Made by a program: the position numbers and the translations under genes. Below the pieces are notes generated by a model. That model searched no databases. It worked only from the letters and a program-made list of their open reading frames with translations, and had not been told where the DNA came from. From Strix aluco (lineage: Eukaryota; Chordata; Aves; Strigiformes; Strigidae), in the NCBI RefSeq assembly GCF_031877795.1, contig NC_133931.1, forward strand, positions 27,216,264 to 27,280,263: 64,000 nucleotides of DNA, given 5' to 3'. Positions 49,901 through 63,455 of the stretch are shown here, in pieces (the first letter of the stretch is position 1; every line of letters begins with the position of its first letter).

Positions 49901-52900
49901 GTTGAATGAGTCTGTGTACTGATTCTGCGGTGTTTCCAGACGCTGAACTGCATTAGAGCAGTTCACTTGGTAATACTGCTTTGCCATTTTTGCAATTACA
50001 GGGTCTGCTGTTGGGTTGCCCTATTACAACTGTGAGAAGACTCATCCATAACCACTTTTCTGTTAGGACTTAGTTCTCTTCACCTAGAAAGGTGCCCCCC
50101 TTCCTCTATGCCATTAGACCTTTTCATTCATCAGGGAAAGTTAAAATACTTGATGAGGAGGTAGCTTTCTCACCTGGCTCTGGAAAGCAAATAATGTAAA
50201 TGAGGAAAGAATGCTTAGCTGTCCTAGATACGCTCAAATACTTATTTACAGTCCTCATTCACTGCACTCTTGAAATTACTCAGTAGTTGATTGATGTCAT
50301 ACTATAATAAAGGCATTAATAATAAACACCAACATACTGTACAATGGCACTGCTGTGATGTTACTGGCACTACTATGTGTATAAACACATAATGAGACAC
50401 ACAGAATGGCCAGGTTTCCAGCCCGTTATAGTGGAGGCCAGTGTAAAGATTTTGCTGCCTGATGTCAGAATAAGCTTTATGTTCTGAATGCTTGTCAGTT
50501 TGTTTTACAAGCACGTTATCCTTACACTGTTGCATATTGATATATATATGTGTATATATTGAATATAAACATATATATGTTGAATAATACTATTCTTTAA
50601 TTTCCCTTATATATCTGATGATTTGTGGTTTGCAAATTCATATTGAAACTCATCACGAACAGTAGCTTTGTATGAAGGCGCCTTTGAACAAAGCTTTTGT
50701 ACCATTATAAATGTAGTAAATAAGTACAAATTGATCAATATATGACAAAAGGGTGAAAAAGGGAGGTCAAGAGGTAAGAGTATTTCCATATAAAACATTT
50801 TTTCCCTGTTGCAAATGGCAGTACAAGCCAAATAAATGTTTTGTATTGCTGTGTATTTGCTCCACCTGGTGGATTTTCCTGAAAGTGTTTTTAATCCTTT
50901 TTAATAAGGGGAAGCTGTCTTTAATTAAGTATAAAACAGAGTATCAAGAGTGAAGGCAACTTTTTTTTTTTTTTTTTTGAGTAGCAATAGCGTTGCAAAA
51001 AGTAGATTTGGGGAAAGAAAACATTAAAATTTGGTATTTTTCTTGGCCACACTTGGTCAGTACAGTAGTCTCTGTGAAAGCATGGCATTCCAAATCAATT
51101 GATGATAACAGTTTACACTTGGACTCATCTAGAGATTCACTATTAAAAAGTCCAAATCTATAGCTTGTGGGGTTATACGTGACCAGTGAAAGCGAGGATT
51201 TGCTATGGCTTCCCCCCTGCAATTTGTGAGCCCCCCTGATGAGAAGTAGCAGTGCTACTGAAAAGGAGAGTTCCTGCACTGAAGTGTTACCACTATACAT
51301 CGGCATAAAATCTGTCTGTCATTAAGCTAGCTTTGCAAACATTGTTTTCTTTGGAATTCGTAAGGACTCGGTTATGCTTTGATCATCTCATTGTTCTCCT
51401 TAGGTTATTTTTTTCCTTTAGAGTGTAATGGCTCCCTAACAGAAGGTGAAGTTTAGAAAATAGTGTCTCCATATGCAAGGGATTTGGAGACCTTTTTATT
51501 GTCTTTAAAAATGTCATTCATAGTCCTCATTAGCATTTATTGTTGCAAGCGTACAAGCAGAAAATGTGAAATTGGTATGTCATGAATAGCTCCACAGAGC
51601 TCTAGAGCCCTGAAATTTTGCCTGCAGTGTGGTGTGGGGCAGGCATTGAGAGAAAGCTGGCCAGATGGCTGCCAGCACAGAGCAGAGCTGTAGGTTTTTG
51701 TCTCTGGTGCTGAGAGGAGGGAAAGTTCACTGGAGCATACGCTATCACCCCTTGCGTTTTAACAAAACTAACTCGCCATCAGTCAAAACGGGGAGGTGGT
51801 GACATTGAAACAAAAGTTTTCAATATAATGTAACAGTCCCTGTCAAATGAATAAAATATGTTTAGTTAGTGTCACAAATATTGACATGTTACAAAGAAAA
51901 ATGCAAGGCTTGAATTTATGGCTAGTGATAGATACACTTTCACACAAATATGCTCTCACATTATCTTTATTATGAAAATCCTATGCATTGAAAAGACATC
52001 GATTAGAGGTCAAAACTGAGGTTAATATACTACAGCAGGAGGAGTTTCCCTACCCGTGTTAAACGAGGACTCTGAGCTTCAAGTCAAAAAGCAACTGATA
52101 GCTTGAAACCTTCTTTTTTCCCCTCTTTTCCTTCTTTTTTTTCCCCCTCTTCTTTTTAGATCTTAAAATATGACCCTAGTTCAGCAGGACCAGATAGTCT
52201 TATCCAGGTTTCTCCAGGTCACATGGAATGTGTTCTATCTCCTATCAGTGAAATGGCATCTTTGGTATTTTCTTGCATCCTTTCAGAAATATTATCAAAT
52301 CAATATCAGATTTTCTAAAGTGCATCAGTGATGTCTGTGCTCAGATGGTGTTTCAGATTCCTTTGAATTCAAATAATGATAGAAATAAAGAGTCAATTCT
52401 GATTTACTTTACCCACATTATAGAAAATACTGTATTTAATAAAAAATGCAAGGCAAAACTTGGTTTAGCCCAGATCAAGTGAAAGAAATAGGCACCAAAA
52501 CAGGTACATATAGGTGAGTTTGTCCACATGAGTGCTGTTACTAAAATATATAGAGAGAGCGAAAGAGCATGCATTCTTTAAGACCTGAAGCCTATGTTGG
52601 CCCTCTCACTCTGAGTCAATTTTTGATGGCACTATTCTTCTCCTATGATAGGTCTTTATGTATATTTTCACTGCTTTAAAACCCGAAGTACAGCTGAAAT
52701 GCCACTGTGATTCCTGGCAATGTTCAACAAGAATGAATTATTTTGGTTCTTTTTTGATCAAAAAGCAGTATGCAATCTAGGTTGCCAAATCTGACCCACT
52801 GCCAAGGCTAAAATCCTCTTTAGAGCCTAATTTCTGATTAGCCCATTGAAATAGTGGGACTTTTCACTTTTCTTAACGGAAAAAAAGAGATGAATTCTTT

Positions 52901-55900
52901 CTCACCTCCAGTGATTCTAATCCAGTACTAAAGGTAACATGACGAACAGTTTCTCTTAGACAACCAAGCAGATTTTCTTTCCAGCTTGGTGACTCTAGCT
53001 TTCAACTACTGAGTATTTCTGTAGGTAATCTCAATTAGTCTGCGTTTCACAGAGCTATGTATGTTTTAAGGGTCCCATTTGTCTTTTTTCAGAAGTCCAG
53101 AAAGTCTTGCCAATAAGGAAATGCTTAGGGAAATGTTTAGTGTTATCTGGCAAATGTTTTGTGTTGCATGCATTAAGAGCTACTGCTAACAGATAAGCAC
53201 ATATTGAATATTTTCATTCTGTTTCTAAGCAAAGAATTAGAAGTTTATAAAGAAGTACCTTTCTTGAGTAGCTTGAGCTCTTTTGTGGTAGTGCCATAAA
53301 AACAAGGGAGGCGTCTAGGTACAATGTAATGGAAAAAGTCACACTGAGGGTATCCATTACAGTCCTAGGTAGACTACTGTTGCACCAGGCGGTAGGAGAT
53401 ACTGGGCAGCAAGAAATTAGTGAGCTTCTCCTGAAGGTGTTGCCTTTACTGTACTTGTTGGACAATCAACTGAATAAAGTTCAGAAAGCATCCAGAAGTA
53501 GTTGTCCCCCGTCCCCCCGCATCAGCTCTACAGCTCACACATTAGGTGGGTTTGCCCTGTCAGTGGGATGCCTTAAGAAAACACTAATAGCTTCCAGCTG
53601 GGTGGAAAATCAAAACGTTTGGGGGCTGACAAAACTAGCAGATTTGAATTTGAAAGCCCAGCTAATGCCTCCATTTTTATTTACCACTCGTCCATAAAAG
53701 ATTATTTTCCAATATGTCAGCCTCATTTGGTGGCCAGTGGTCTGAAAGTGAAAGTGGAACAAGCAAGCAGGGAAATCTGGACATTAGTGAGTCCGCCCTT
53801 TCAAGCTGGTGTGCCACTTTGTGGAATGGCCTTCCCTGAGATTGGGGGGGGTCCTAATGACCATTCATCAATGCTCGTTGACTGATCATTGAGTGCCTTC
53901 TCATTCAGTTTATCAAGTCTTGCACATAAAAAGTCAGAATAAGCATTATTCAGCTTTGTTAAAGCCAACTAGGAGTAAAATGCTCCATTTGAACCCATTT
54001 TGCCCTTGGTTTTTCACTTTGTTAATGCAGTCCTGCTTAAATGAGTGCTTTTATTGGGTCTGTTAGAATATCTGAAACTATTAATTCTCTTGTATTGAAT
54101 AGCTGGTGGCAGGCCAGAGCAGATGGGGTAGAAAACTATTTGGTTGGGTGTATTGCTTTCAATTAGGATCAATGAGGTTTCAGCTCCTTTGAATTAACTC
54201 ACTTAATACCCACTGTGTGAAGTCACAATGTATCACAACAGTCTGCTATAAGTAGAGCGGGAAGTTGAGAAGTCCTACAGAAAAGCTTTGAGTTAAATTC
54301 TTCCTTCACTGTTAATAGAGAGCTTTCATTAACTACAGATGCGTTTCAGTGGACTTCCAGTCCCTGTTATTAGGCTAGGTTTGCACAAAAGGCAATCTCT
54401 GTACTTTTTAAATGGTGATCGTTTGGAATTTCTTTTTTCCATCGGATCCATGTCTTCGATACCTTATATCTATCATCCACTGCATAAAAATATTTTTTCC
54501 CCCTTTTCACATATATGAATATGGAGATGTGTTTTGCCTTCTTTACCCATTTTCAAAATTAAGAGCTGTAGAAGATTATTTGAAATTATTTTGTGTTTTG
54601 AGTGATTGTCAAAGAAGGAGCTGATTCCCAGCCAGGAAGGTGTAGCATAATGTGCACCATAAAGAAACTGGCTGAAGATTATCTTCTGGATTTTTCACTC
54701 TCTTTGTATCCCTTTCATTTTGGTATTACACATAATACTGACTCTTGTGATACAGCAGAATTGTTCCTATGTTAAAACCACTTTCCTTTCTTAGCAGAGA
54801 ATAAAACCATTTTACAGAATGGGCTCTCCACCTTTGCTTGGCCTGCTAAAATTTCACACCTGGTGCAAAAACTGTTAGGGCAAGCTTTAAGTGACTGCAT
54901 TAAAAATGGGGTGGGGGGTGTGTGGGGAAAGCGAATAAATATCCACAGATATTTATTCAGGGAGGACTGCCAAATGGGTTGCAGCCTGCCTCAGTGTATT
55001 AAATAATGAGAGGGAAAAACTATTCATGCAGCTGGCTGCTTGAGAAAATGCTGAAGTAGTCTCAGATGCACAGGCATTCTGTTAGCCCCTTCCACAAGCA
55101 GACTTCTAGGTGAGAATCTCCAGGGATCCAGGTTTTGTTGACGTGGATCAATTTAAGTGGCAATTACTGTAGTCAGATAACAGCTTAAAAAGGCTTTTTA
55201 CACACAGAAAAAAGATGCATAATCACACAGCATATGGAAGTTCAATTTCGTGAGCTGTGGTCTGTGGATTTACAATGTACTGATATTAAGACCTTCTCTT
55301 AAGAGTGAATATTGTTCAGTTTTATTAAAATGCGTCATACCTTTCTACTCTGAAGCTGATTCAGGCTGCATCTATGTTGATGAAAGGTTGCATTTCCAAC
55401 TGTGAAAATGTTTTTCCTTTCATGTAGAGTACAGCATTGAAAAGAAAAACAACACAGCAAATACAGTACTAACTGACTGGTTTTAAATAGTGCATCAAAT
55501 AATAAAACAAAAAGGCCTTGGTGGCACAGACTTTGCTTGTCTCCCTTTCCCTTGCTTCTCTCCCTTTCCTCCCTCCACTTTTTCCCCCTTCATGAAAGTG
55601 GTCTGTCATGAAAACATTTTCATGTTTCAGTGTTTCTCTTGGGTGCTCTGACACTCAAAAATCCATTATAGAGAACTTCGTTACAGTAGATATCTGATGA
55701 AGATGAAGAAAAGGCCAGCCTCCAGTAGCAGACATGTTAGATTGCTAGTGCCGGAGTGTTACTGGGGCCAGGGGAGCTGCTGATTTGCTTCTTTGATCGT
55801 CTTGAATTTGCCAGTCCAGTGTTTGGAGTCTCTCTTCTATTTAAGTGAAGCTTAAGGGTGGCACTTAGCATTAAAAAGTTATTGTGGAAATATCAGTAAA

Positions 55901-56950
55901 TTGACTCATTTGCTTTAAGTGAGAAATATTCATGAGTTCAGTCTGGATATTGGGAGGGTTGTTATTTTTTGCTTAATTTTGCATGTGTGTCCTTTTCCTA
56001 AATAGATCTTTATCAGGCTCTGTGGCAGCTAGAGGAAGGAAGAGGAAGGCCTGAAAGCAGAGTTGTTTCTGCGTAGTAGAGGCAGAAGATGGCATAATGC
56101 AAAATCAGAGGGATGCATAAATAAATACAAAAGGATGAGTCTTAAACTGACAAGAATACGCAGCTCCTGAAGATCTGACTGAGAATCGCTGCCTTGGTTT
56201 AAGTGTATATTGCAAAGGCGAAGTCTGAACCAGGACCTATGTGCTAATTGCTGGAGTAATACTTGTTACTAAAGGGAGAAGCTTTTGCAAGCTCTAAATG
56301 GAAAGAGAGTTTAAAAAAAGAAGATATTTTTCCTTGCGCCTGGAATTTTGTGCAAGGCTATACGTGCTACAGAGAAGGCATGCGAGTCAGGCGTATGTTT
56401 CTCCTAAGAGGCAAAGATGTTTTACAAAGGACTAAAGAGGGACTGCTGAGAAGAAAATAGCCAGCTTTAGATAAAGCACTATAACAAAGACTTGTAGTTT
56501 TATGTATCATGGTGTCCATTAAAGCTTAATAGGGAAGAGTGCATTGAACCTAGCCAGGCATACGTTATTCATGTGAAGGATAAACATTTAAGGGGTGTGC
56601 AAAATCAGAAATTGGGAGGACATGATTGTTTAGCTTTTGAAAAAGCTTTACAGGGAAGATTTTGTTTTCATCCCCCATGAATCACCATGCAAGGTAAAGG
56701 AGAGTAAGCTGCAAATGTTTGGAACATATCAATGCAGGAATCCCAGGGGGTTAAAAGCACTATAGTAAAATAGAAGTGGTCTGCTTTCTAAGTGTGTTCT
56801 ATTTTACACATACTACTGAGAATCTGAGAAAGGGAGTGATTTTGATACTCCATTCACTAGAGTAAAACAGCATAATAATGACAAAAGTGTGGGGAGGGGA
56901 GGAAGAGGAGGGGGCGACTCTCTTGTATATCCTTGTGCACATTTTGAATT
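46961..56950. other. AT-rich interval, probable intron
   Basis: Short frames only. The 68-codon frame at 47,248-47,454 is very hydrophobic but has no family resemblance. A long pyrimidine tract ending TTTTTAG at about 52,160 is acceptor-like without a good donor after it. A (ATGAA)n pentanucleotide tract lies at 49,252-49,274, an AT/GT-rich tract at 50,538-50,575 and a T-run near 50,961-50,979. No interspersed repeat family is recognised. Confidence 0.5.
49252..49274. repeat. (ATGAA)n pentanucleotide repeat
   Basis: Four to five uninterrupted copies of ATGAA. It is a simple short tandem repeat with no associated gene. Confidence 0.85.
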
Positions 56951-56959
56951 TCCAGCTAA

Positions 56960-58240
56960 ATAAACAAACGTAGTCCTATGGAGTGCAAAATTATGGCTGT
57001 TAAAATAAAGAATGAATTTGTTTCCACTTTTGGAGGAGAGCTGATTCAAAATGATGCTTTTTTCTTTAATTGTTGTCAGCAGAAGAAAGGGTTAACTTTT
57101 AAAGAAAAAATGAATAATTCAGTGTTTGGCTTATCACTCTGCATTTTACTTTCTATTCTTTGGTCATCTGGAACTTGGTGTGAAAGGTAGAGTAAAAGGA
57201 GTCAGCTGAGGGGAGCCGGGGTTGTGATAATTTGCACACACATCCCTGTCATTGTTCTGCCTGAAGAGACAGGGCTGGGTTCAAGGCCACATGTGCTCCT
57301 GTCATCATTCACATTTCTGCTCCAAGTGCAATACAGAGTGTCAGCTCTCCATCTGTCTTTGCCTGGCAAACGCACGCGCCCAGCATCCTGCCTCCAGCTA
57401 CGCTGCCACAGCCAGTTCTGATGGCCCTCCTCGCTTCTCTCTGTTCATTCCAGAACAGGAGGCACTGAGCCCTAAATAAGCTTGCTTTTAGGAGAGAGCC
57501 ATTTACAGTGTGGTATATTTTATCCAAGGATGCCTGGTGAGTTGAAATTATTGCAGCTCTTTCGGTTTTAAATGAGGAAACGCTAATTGTTTTTTTGATA
57601 GTATTTTTTTCTTTTCTTTACCTTTTTTTTTAATTATTTTTTTATAATATAGAGGGTGATTTGCAAGCTGATACTGGTACGGAGCGATCGTAGATGCTAA
57701 TTCTGTTGTGTATATGTTTGGGGGAGGGGAATTTGTGCGAGGGAACTGCCAGAGATGATACTTACAGCAGGACTGGATGTTTCAATGAAAAGGGATAGAA
57801 ATAGCAGAAAGTCACTGGCTTTGTGGGTGCGGGTCTCTGCACAGGGGATCAATTTTAGCAGAGAAATACAGCTTTGCGCTGGCTTTCATGACTGTCAGCT
57901 GTACCTTGAATCTGCAAACATTTGATCAGTAGAGATCATTCACAGCGTTCACCCATCAGCTGAAATTATCTCTCTAAAAAGCTGTTTATGTTAGAGGAGT
58001 GAAGGAGATTTATAAAACAAATTATTCCGGCGTTGTCCTAAATCGTAGTCCTTAACTGTCACCAGGCAGATCACTAAAATATGTTGATTCAAAATAAAAC
58101 AATAAAAAAATCTGCTGAATTAGAGGAATTGCTGTGGAGCTGGAAATTTTAATAGGTCGGTTTCCTCAGGAAAATATTATCCTTGGATCTTGCAATTGCT
58201 TGTCTAATTGATAAGTGTTATTGCCAGTGAAAACGGTGCT
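56960..58240. promoter_or_regulatory. Complex repeat-poor block, possible conserved noncoding cluster
   Basis: This stretch has high sequence complexity, few simple tracts apart from a T-rich patch near 57,590-57,650, and many homeodomain-, TALE- and SOX-like cores, such as TGTCAG, TTAATAG and ATTGTT. No coding frame has domain features. It is the kind of DNA that often proves to be a conserved enhancer in introns of developmental genes, but conservation cannot be shown from one sequence. Confidence 0.3.
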
Positions 58241-58711
58241 TCTATGCAGGGTGATTTGTCTGAGGGGTTTTGTGAGATGCTTGACCACAACCGAGTGGAT
58301 TGAATTTGGATTGTTTTGTTTGTTTTTTCCCCCTTTGGTGAGGTCTGAAGAAAGCCATGTGCCTGATTATAGCAGCCTGTGTCTCTGGATAAAAAAAGAC
58401 AGGGCTAGAGATCCTACAGCTGGCTGGTTCTTGTGGATTATTTGGTTAGGACAGGCAGAAGAGGCTACGCTTGATCACAGAGAGTCTGTACACCTCACAG
58501 ATGGTGTTTTGAAACAGTATCTGCCAGTTTGCTGCAACCACAGTTGCATGGAGGTATTGCCAGTTGTTGGAAGAATGTTTTCCTTTTAGGATTTTTATAC
58601 GCGGTCATACCCTACTGCTGGTATGTTTGCTGATCCCCTGGTTGTAACAAGAAAGTGGGCTCTGTTTGCTCAAGGCACAAGGCTAAGAGGATTTATATGG
58701 TTGAAATATGG

Positions 58712-58800
58712 GCAAATTAATTTGCATAGATAACAACTGAGGACTATGAAAGGTCAATTTAACCCTTTAAACGTCAAATTTGATTTGCATGCATTACATT
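58712..58800. promoter_or_regulatory. Candidate enhancer core with two perfect POU octamers
   Basis: Two perfect ATTTGCAT octamers in the same orientation start at 58,720 and 58,783, 63 bases apart. Between them sits AAAGGTCA at 58,749-58,756, a nuclear-receptor half site with 5' extension. A TTAAT homeodomain-type core overlaps the first octamer. Octamers are recognised by POU factors (established knowledge). Clustering suggests, but does not prove, an enhancer. Single octamers also occur elsewhere in the window. Confidence 0.35.
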
Positions 58801-58880
58801 CCTGGGAGTGTGGTCTTCATTAGAAATATCATGGTAATTCATTAATTTGGAAGACTGTGCATTCTGCATAATTTGAATCC

Positions 58881-61800
58881 ACTGACATTTCCCTTGTATT
58901 TGTATGAAACTCATCTTCTTGTGCAGTTTACTATTTCTGTGTTTTATTAAGATATTTAAATGTACTAAAATGATACAATCTTAGCAGTTTTGATCCTTGT
59001 GTGCATTATTGGGGGCTATTGGCAAACAGTGTGGGAATGCCTAGAGTGGAGGCTTTTGAAAACCTATTAAGCCTTTGGCATTTAAATTACTTAATCTACC
59101 TGCTGGTTAAAATTTCATGCATCTTTAATCAAAATGGCATGTGCTGCACTCCAGTATGTATACCCTTATCAATACTCGTTAAGCTTTACCATTAAATAAA
59201 TCTTTAATTTTCAGCATTCTCTTAAAGCAGTAGCAAGCAAGTAGTGTGTTTTAATGTCAGCTCGGAGTGTTAGAAAACCTTGCACTTGGATACAGAGAAT
59301 ACACTAACAGCTGTGACTGGGAGCATGTGCCAGAATGGAGATACTTGAACAGATCTGACACTTGGCTATTTTTGACACCCATCTGCACTTTTTTACTCTC
59401 CTCTAGGATGAACTGCCTCTCAATCTGTTCACAGCATATTTTAGCCCTTTAATATTGTGGTGTTGGGTTTTTTCAAATGGGCATTATTAGCCATCTGGGG
59501 CAGATTTTGTATTTTAAAAGTAAGCACATTATGTACAGGAGATTAAAAGGATGTGTATTTTTATGTAATCTGATATTATGTCAGTGCCTTTTGTGGATGT
59601 GTGAAGTCTTGATTTCAGAAGCATCCCTTCAGTGATTCTGACATCTGAAGTCCTTCTTCTTTTGGGGAAAGAACAGGAAGTAATAAAGACGGGTTCTGGT
59701 TTATGTGTAGTGATAACACTTTTACACGAACTAAGTTTGCCCTTCAAAGGCGAACTGCTCGTACTGTTATAATTGCGACTGGCCGCTCACCTCCTCCCTT
59801 CCCTGTCAGGGCAAAGTGACAGCAGCGAGTCTTGCTAATGAAACACTGTAAAAGCGATTCAGATCTCTGTTAAGGCACTACTGCAACTCTGAGAAAAGTC
59901 TCTAGAAAGATAATCTCGTTAACACACAGTTTGCAGTAACCAAGTTAACCATTCTGGCATTCTATGTAGTGAACTCTAGGAAGTGCTTATCTCTAAATAA
60001 TTGATGCTGGAGGAACAGTGTTCAAATCTAATACCATGCACCGGTTTGTATGATTACTGTGAATGTGGGTTTTTTTTAAAGAACTGTTTATTCCAGACTT
60101 TATTTATGAAACATTACAAATCTATCAGTCATTTTATAGTACTTTCAAAGAGCAGATGTTGGCCTACAAAATGCTTTATTATTGCCCATGGCAGTATTCA
60201 GCATGGTTTCCTTAAAAGGACAATCAGTGATCACAGTCATTGTAGCCCAGAAATAATGCTGCTCTTTCAGAAGATGGCCTGGTATTAGGTCAGACCACCC
60301 TTTCTTTACTTCTGCTCTCCAGATGTGGCTGCAACTTTTTTTTTTTTTAAGTTCATGTTTCAAAAAAAATGGGTTTGTTTTCAAAATCTGGTTTTACTTA
60401 AGATATCTCCATCCTGGAGTGCATTTCATAAATTGCCCACATATTTTTCTTAGCAGAGAACTTAACTGGCTGTAATTTTTAACACATGGCCACATCATGT
60501 GATATTTTCAAAACATTTGCACATAGCTTTAAGAAGGTCCCAGCAGAAATGATCCATCATCTCACAGCCAGCCCGTTTCTTAACAGCATATCTGCATTTT
60601 CCATTTAGCAGAGCTATATATTATTAGCTTACATTTTGGGTAGTAAAACAGTGCATTGCTGATTGTAAAACATGGACTTTATTATCTGCTGAAAATTGAT
60701 TTGGCATTTATAGCCACTGTGTACTAGACTGGCTTTCTGGTTTTAACATTAGTGCTTGCAAGTGATGATTTGTTTAAAGAACAGAAACAAAATTGCCATG
60801 GACATAACTGTTAGTGTCCTAGTAACTGAACATTTGGATTATCCACCTGTTTTTTAAATACATGCGTCTAAATGCTGTTATACAGCAAAAGTCTCCTAAT
60901 AGTCCATTAACCAAGTTGTTCTGTCTTAAATTGCAGTTGCTATGCTGTTATATTAGGACAATTCTGTGTCTTACAAAACAAGTTTCCTGCCAAACAGGGA
61001 AAATGTGTCTGGAAGTACTTAAGTCCGAGTGTTAACCTTGCATCATTATCCCAATCATCCTACATAATGACTTTATCTTCTTCAGGATTCAGATAGGAGT
61101 GAAAAGCTCTTTCCCTAAGAGTCACTAGGTTCTTCAGATATGTATCGTAGGGTTTGGGAGACGATGTGTAATGACTTGCTTTTCAAAATATTAAAAGTTT
61201 ATTCTTCTTTTATGGTAGTAATAAATTTTAAAGTCTGCATGATATTATTGCGCTTATTTTCAACCCATGGCGCTGTGAACTGCATCTTGCTATGTATACA
61301 TGGAAAGTATGTAAAACACATCATGGGATGCAGATCATGCTGCAGAATAGCTGTTAATATATATATTTTTAATAGATATATATTTTAAGGAGTGTCCCAA
61401 ACGCACTTTCCCCGTGAAGATTCAGTGCTTTTCAACTCAGACCATTAGCTGAAGATGAACGAACAAGTCAGTTTCACAGGACTGGTAGTTCCTTGCCTTG
61501 GTGTGTGTAGGGTGTTTAGCACTGATCACATCTTAATTTGAAGATTTTGGACTTCATACTCATATATTTAAGGCATGGTCATCATAGCTTGCAAATCAAT
61601 GTGATCTGTGTAGATGTATTGGTTGTTTGTTTTTTTTTTTTTTTTTTTTAAAAAAAAGACCTGAATACCAATTTTGGGTAAAATAATTTCTAAAAGTATG
61701 TGATATGCCAATTTGAAAAGTCTGAATAGAGAAGTTGATACATCTAAGAGTAGAAGAAGACATGATATCTGGTCCTTTTCAGGACCTGTACGTATACCTG

Positions 61801-63127
61801 CACCAATTTTCTGGTTTGTTTGCTGCATCCTTTTTTCTTCCAAGTGCGTACATCAAGGATAACTTTAAAAAAAAATCAGCTGAAGCCTGATCTCTTGTTA
61901 CCAGGTCACAGACTAAAGCTAAGTGCACAAAATGACCTGTACACTTGAAGCAGTAGCTGGCTTCTAAATTGCATGCCTCAAATCTGTCCTCATTCCAAAT
62001 GCATCACTGTTCAGTTTCAAAGTTTCCCAAGCATGTCAAGTTGTGTCTGTGCATGCTAAGATCCCTCTCAGTATCGATAGGGTTAAGCAGGCCAGTGCTG
62101 AGTTCACACCTATGTCTTTTTGGAATGGAAGCATTTTTGTGTCTGAGTCGTTTGCACAGTTGGATCTGGTAGGTAATCTCAGAGGAAGCCCAATGTGTAT
62201 TCAGAAATGTTGGTCTCTTCGCAAGCTCAGGCTTACTTTTTGTTCCCAGAAATGTGTGTGGTGTAAAACGGAGCATGGAGCTAGCGATGCTGAGGCAAAT
62301 AGAAATTAAATCATGAAATCCATAGGGCACAGCAGCGCTTGGATTTTTACTTATATGCAGACACAGTCTAGCCATATTGGCCCGCTTGGCAAGGCTGATT
62401 TCATTCAGTATCCCACTATGCTAACTCCACATTCACGCAGTTCCTCTGCAAAGCTGGTGAAGCCCTTGCCGTGCTGTACCATGCTATCTATATTTATATT
62501 CACTGGCTCAACTCTCCAGGAGCTCAGCCGTCTCTGTGCCACGTTGCATTTTGCGATGTACATTTGTTTCTGCCTCCTGTACGTGAGATTCACCAGATGA
62601 AGAGCAGGACCAGTGCAGGAGCCACTTCCTCCTTGTTGTGGTTGATCTCAGGCCTTGGTCCCTCCTGAAATGCTTCCTGCTTGGTTCTCAGGCAGGACAA
62701 GAGTGATGGAGATTACTCCCATCTGGAATAAGCCACTGCTGGGCAGTAGCTTTCCCTACTGCCAAGGGAATACATTACAGACCTGAGCTTGAGCAAGCAG
62801 AAGGAGGATTTGAATTCATGTCTTTCACTTCCAGAGTGAGGCTTCCACTAAAAAGACTTGAATAAAATCAAAGCTCACCTCTTCCGTCTCGCCTAGCTGT
62901 GTCTTACACAAACCAGTTCTACTTGCCAATCTTCTGAAGGTGAGGATATGGACATCTTTTCTGGAGGAGGGAGTAGTGCTGTGGATGCCATGTATCCAAG
63001 TTACTGAGGCTCTTGAAATGCAGGAGTAAAGCATCCTGTCTTCAGTATTTCCCTGTTGGTGAGCTGTAGGCAGTTGCTAGTTAAATATAACTAACTTTAT
63101 ATCATCTTTTCTGTTGTAAGCTGTCTA
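58881..63127. other. AT-rich interval without recognised genes
   Basis: Short frames without domains are present. T-runs lie near 60,338-60,350 and 61,628-61,650, and a TA-rich patch near 61,355-61,385. The sequence at 62,600-63,100 is less AT-rich and could include an old diverged repeat, but I cannot name a family. Confidence 0.5.
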
Positions 63128-63455
63128 CAGCTATTTAATGGGAGGGTGTAGAGAAGATGGATGGAGCCAAACTCTTCTCAGAGGAGCATAGTGATAGGAT
63201 GAGAGGCAACAGGCGCAAGTAATGGACCATGATAAATCCCAAGTAGATGCCAGGAAGAAAATCCTTCACCATAAGGATGGCCAGACACTAAAACAGGTTG
63301 TCCAGAGAGGCAGTGATATTTCCATTATTAAAGACACCGTATTGGACAAACCTGTGGCAACTTGATCTAACTGCACATGCTCTGAGGAAGAAGGACATGG
63401 ACTATCTGATCTTCTGAGGTCACTTCAGTCTGCATGATGGTTCTTTGTTTTACTG
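63128..63455 (+). mobile_element. CR1 LINE, 3' end fragment
   Basis: The segment follows the familiar CR1 3' terminal region. It contains AGAAGATGGATGGAGCCA, then CTCTTCTCAGAGG, an AGAGGCAAC(A/G)GGC stretch, TTCACCATAAGGATGG, ACAGGTTGTCCAGAGAGGC, and an ending of the type CTTCTGAGGTCACTTC. Substitutions and small indels throughout show an old, inactive copy. It is 5'-truncated, as is normal for CR1, and contains little or no open reading frame. CR1 is the dominant LINE of birds and is also present in turtles and crocodilians, so it is the main evidence for a sauropsid source. Confidence 0.92.

Noticed and set aside
50861..50875. CTCF-like CCACCTGGTGG core
   Set aside because: Only the palindromic core matches and the rest of the CTCF consensus is absent, so it cannot be distinguished from chance.
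53329..53697. 122-codon plus-strand open frame
   Set aside because: No domain or family resemblance, and it is within the length expected for chance frames over 64 kb.
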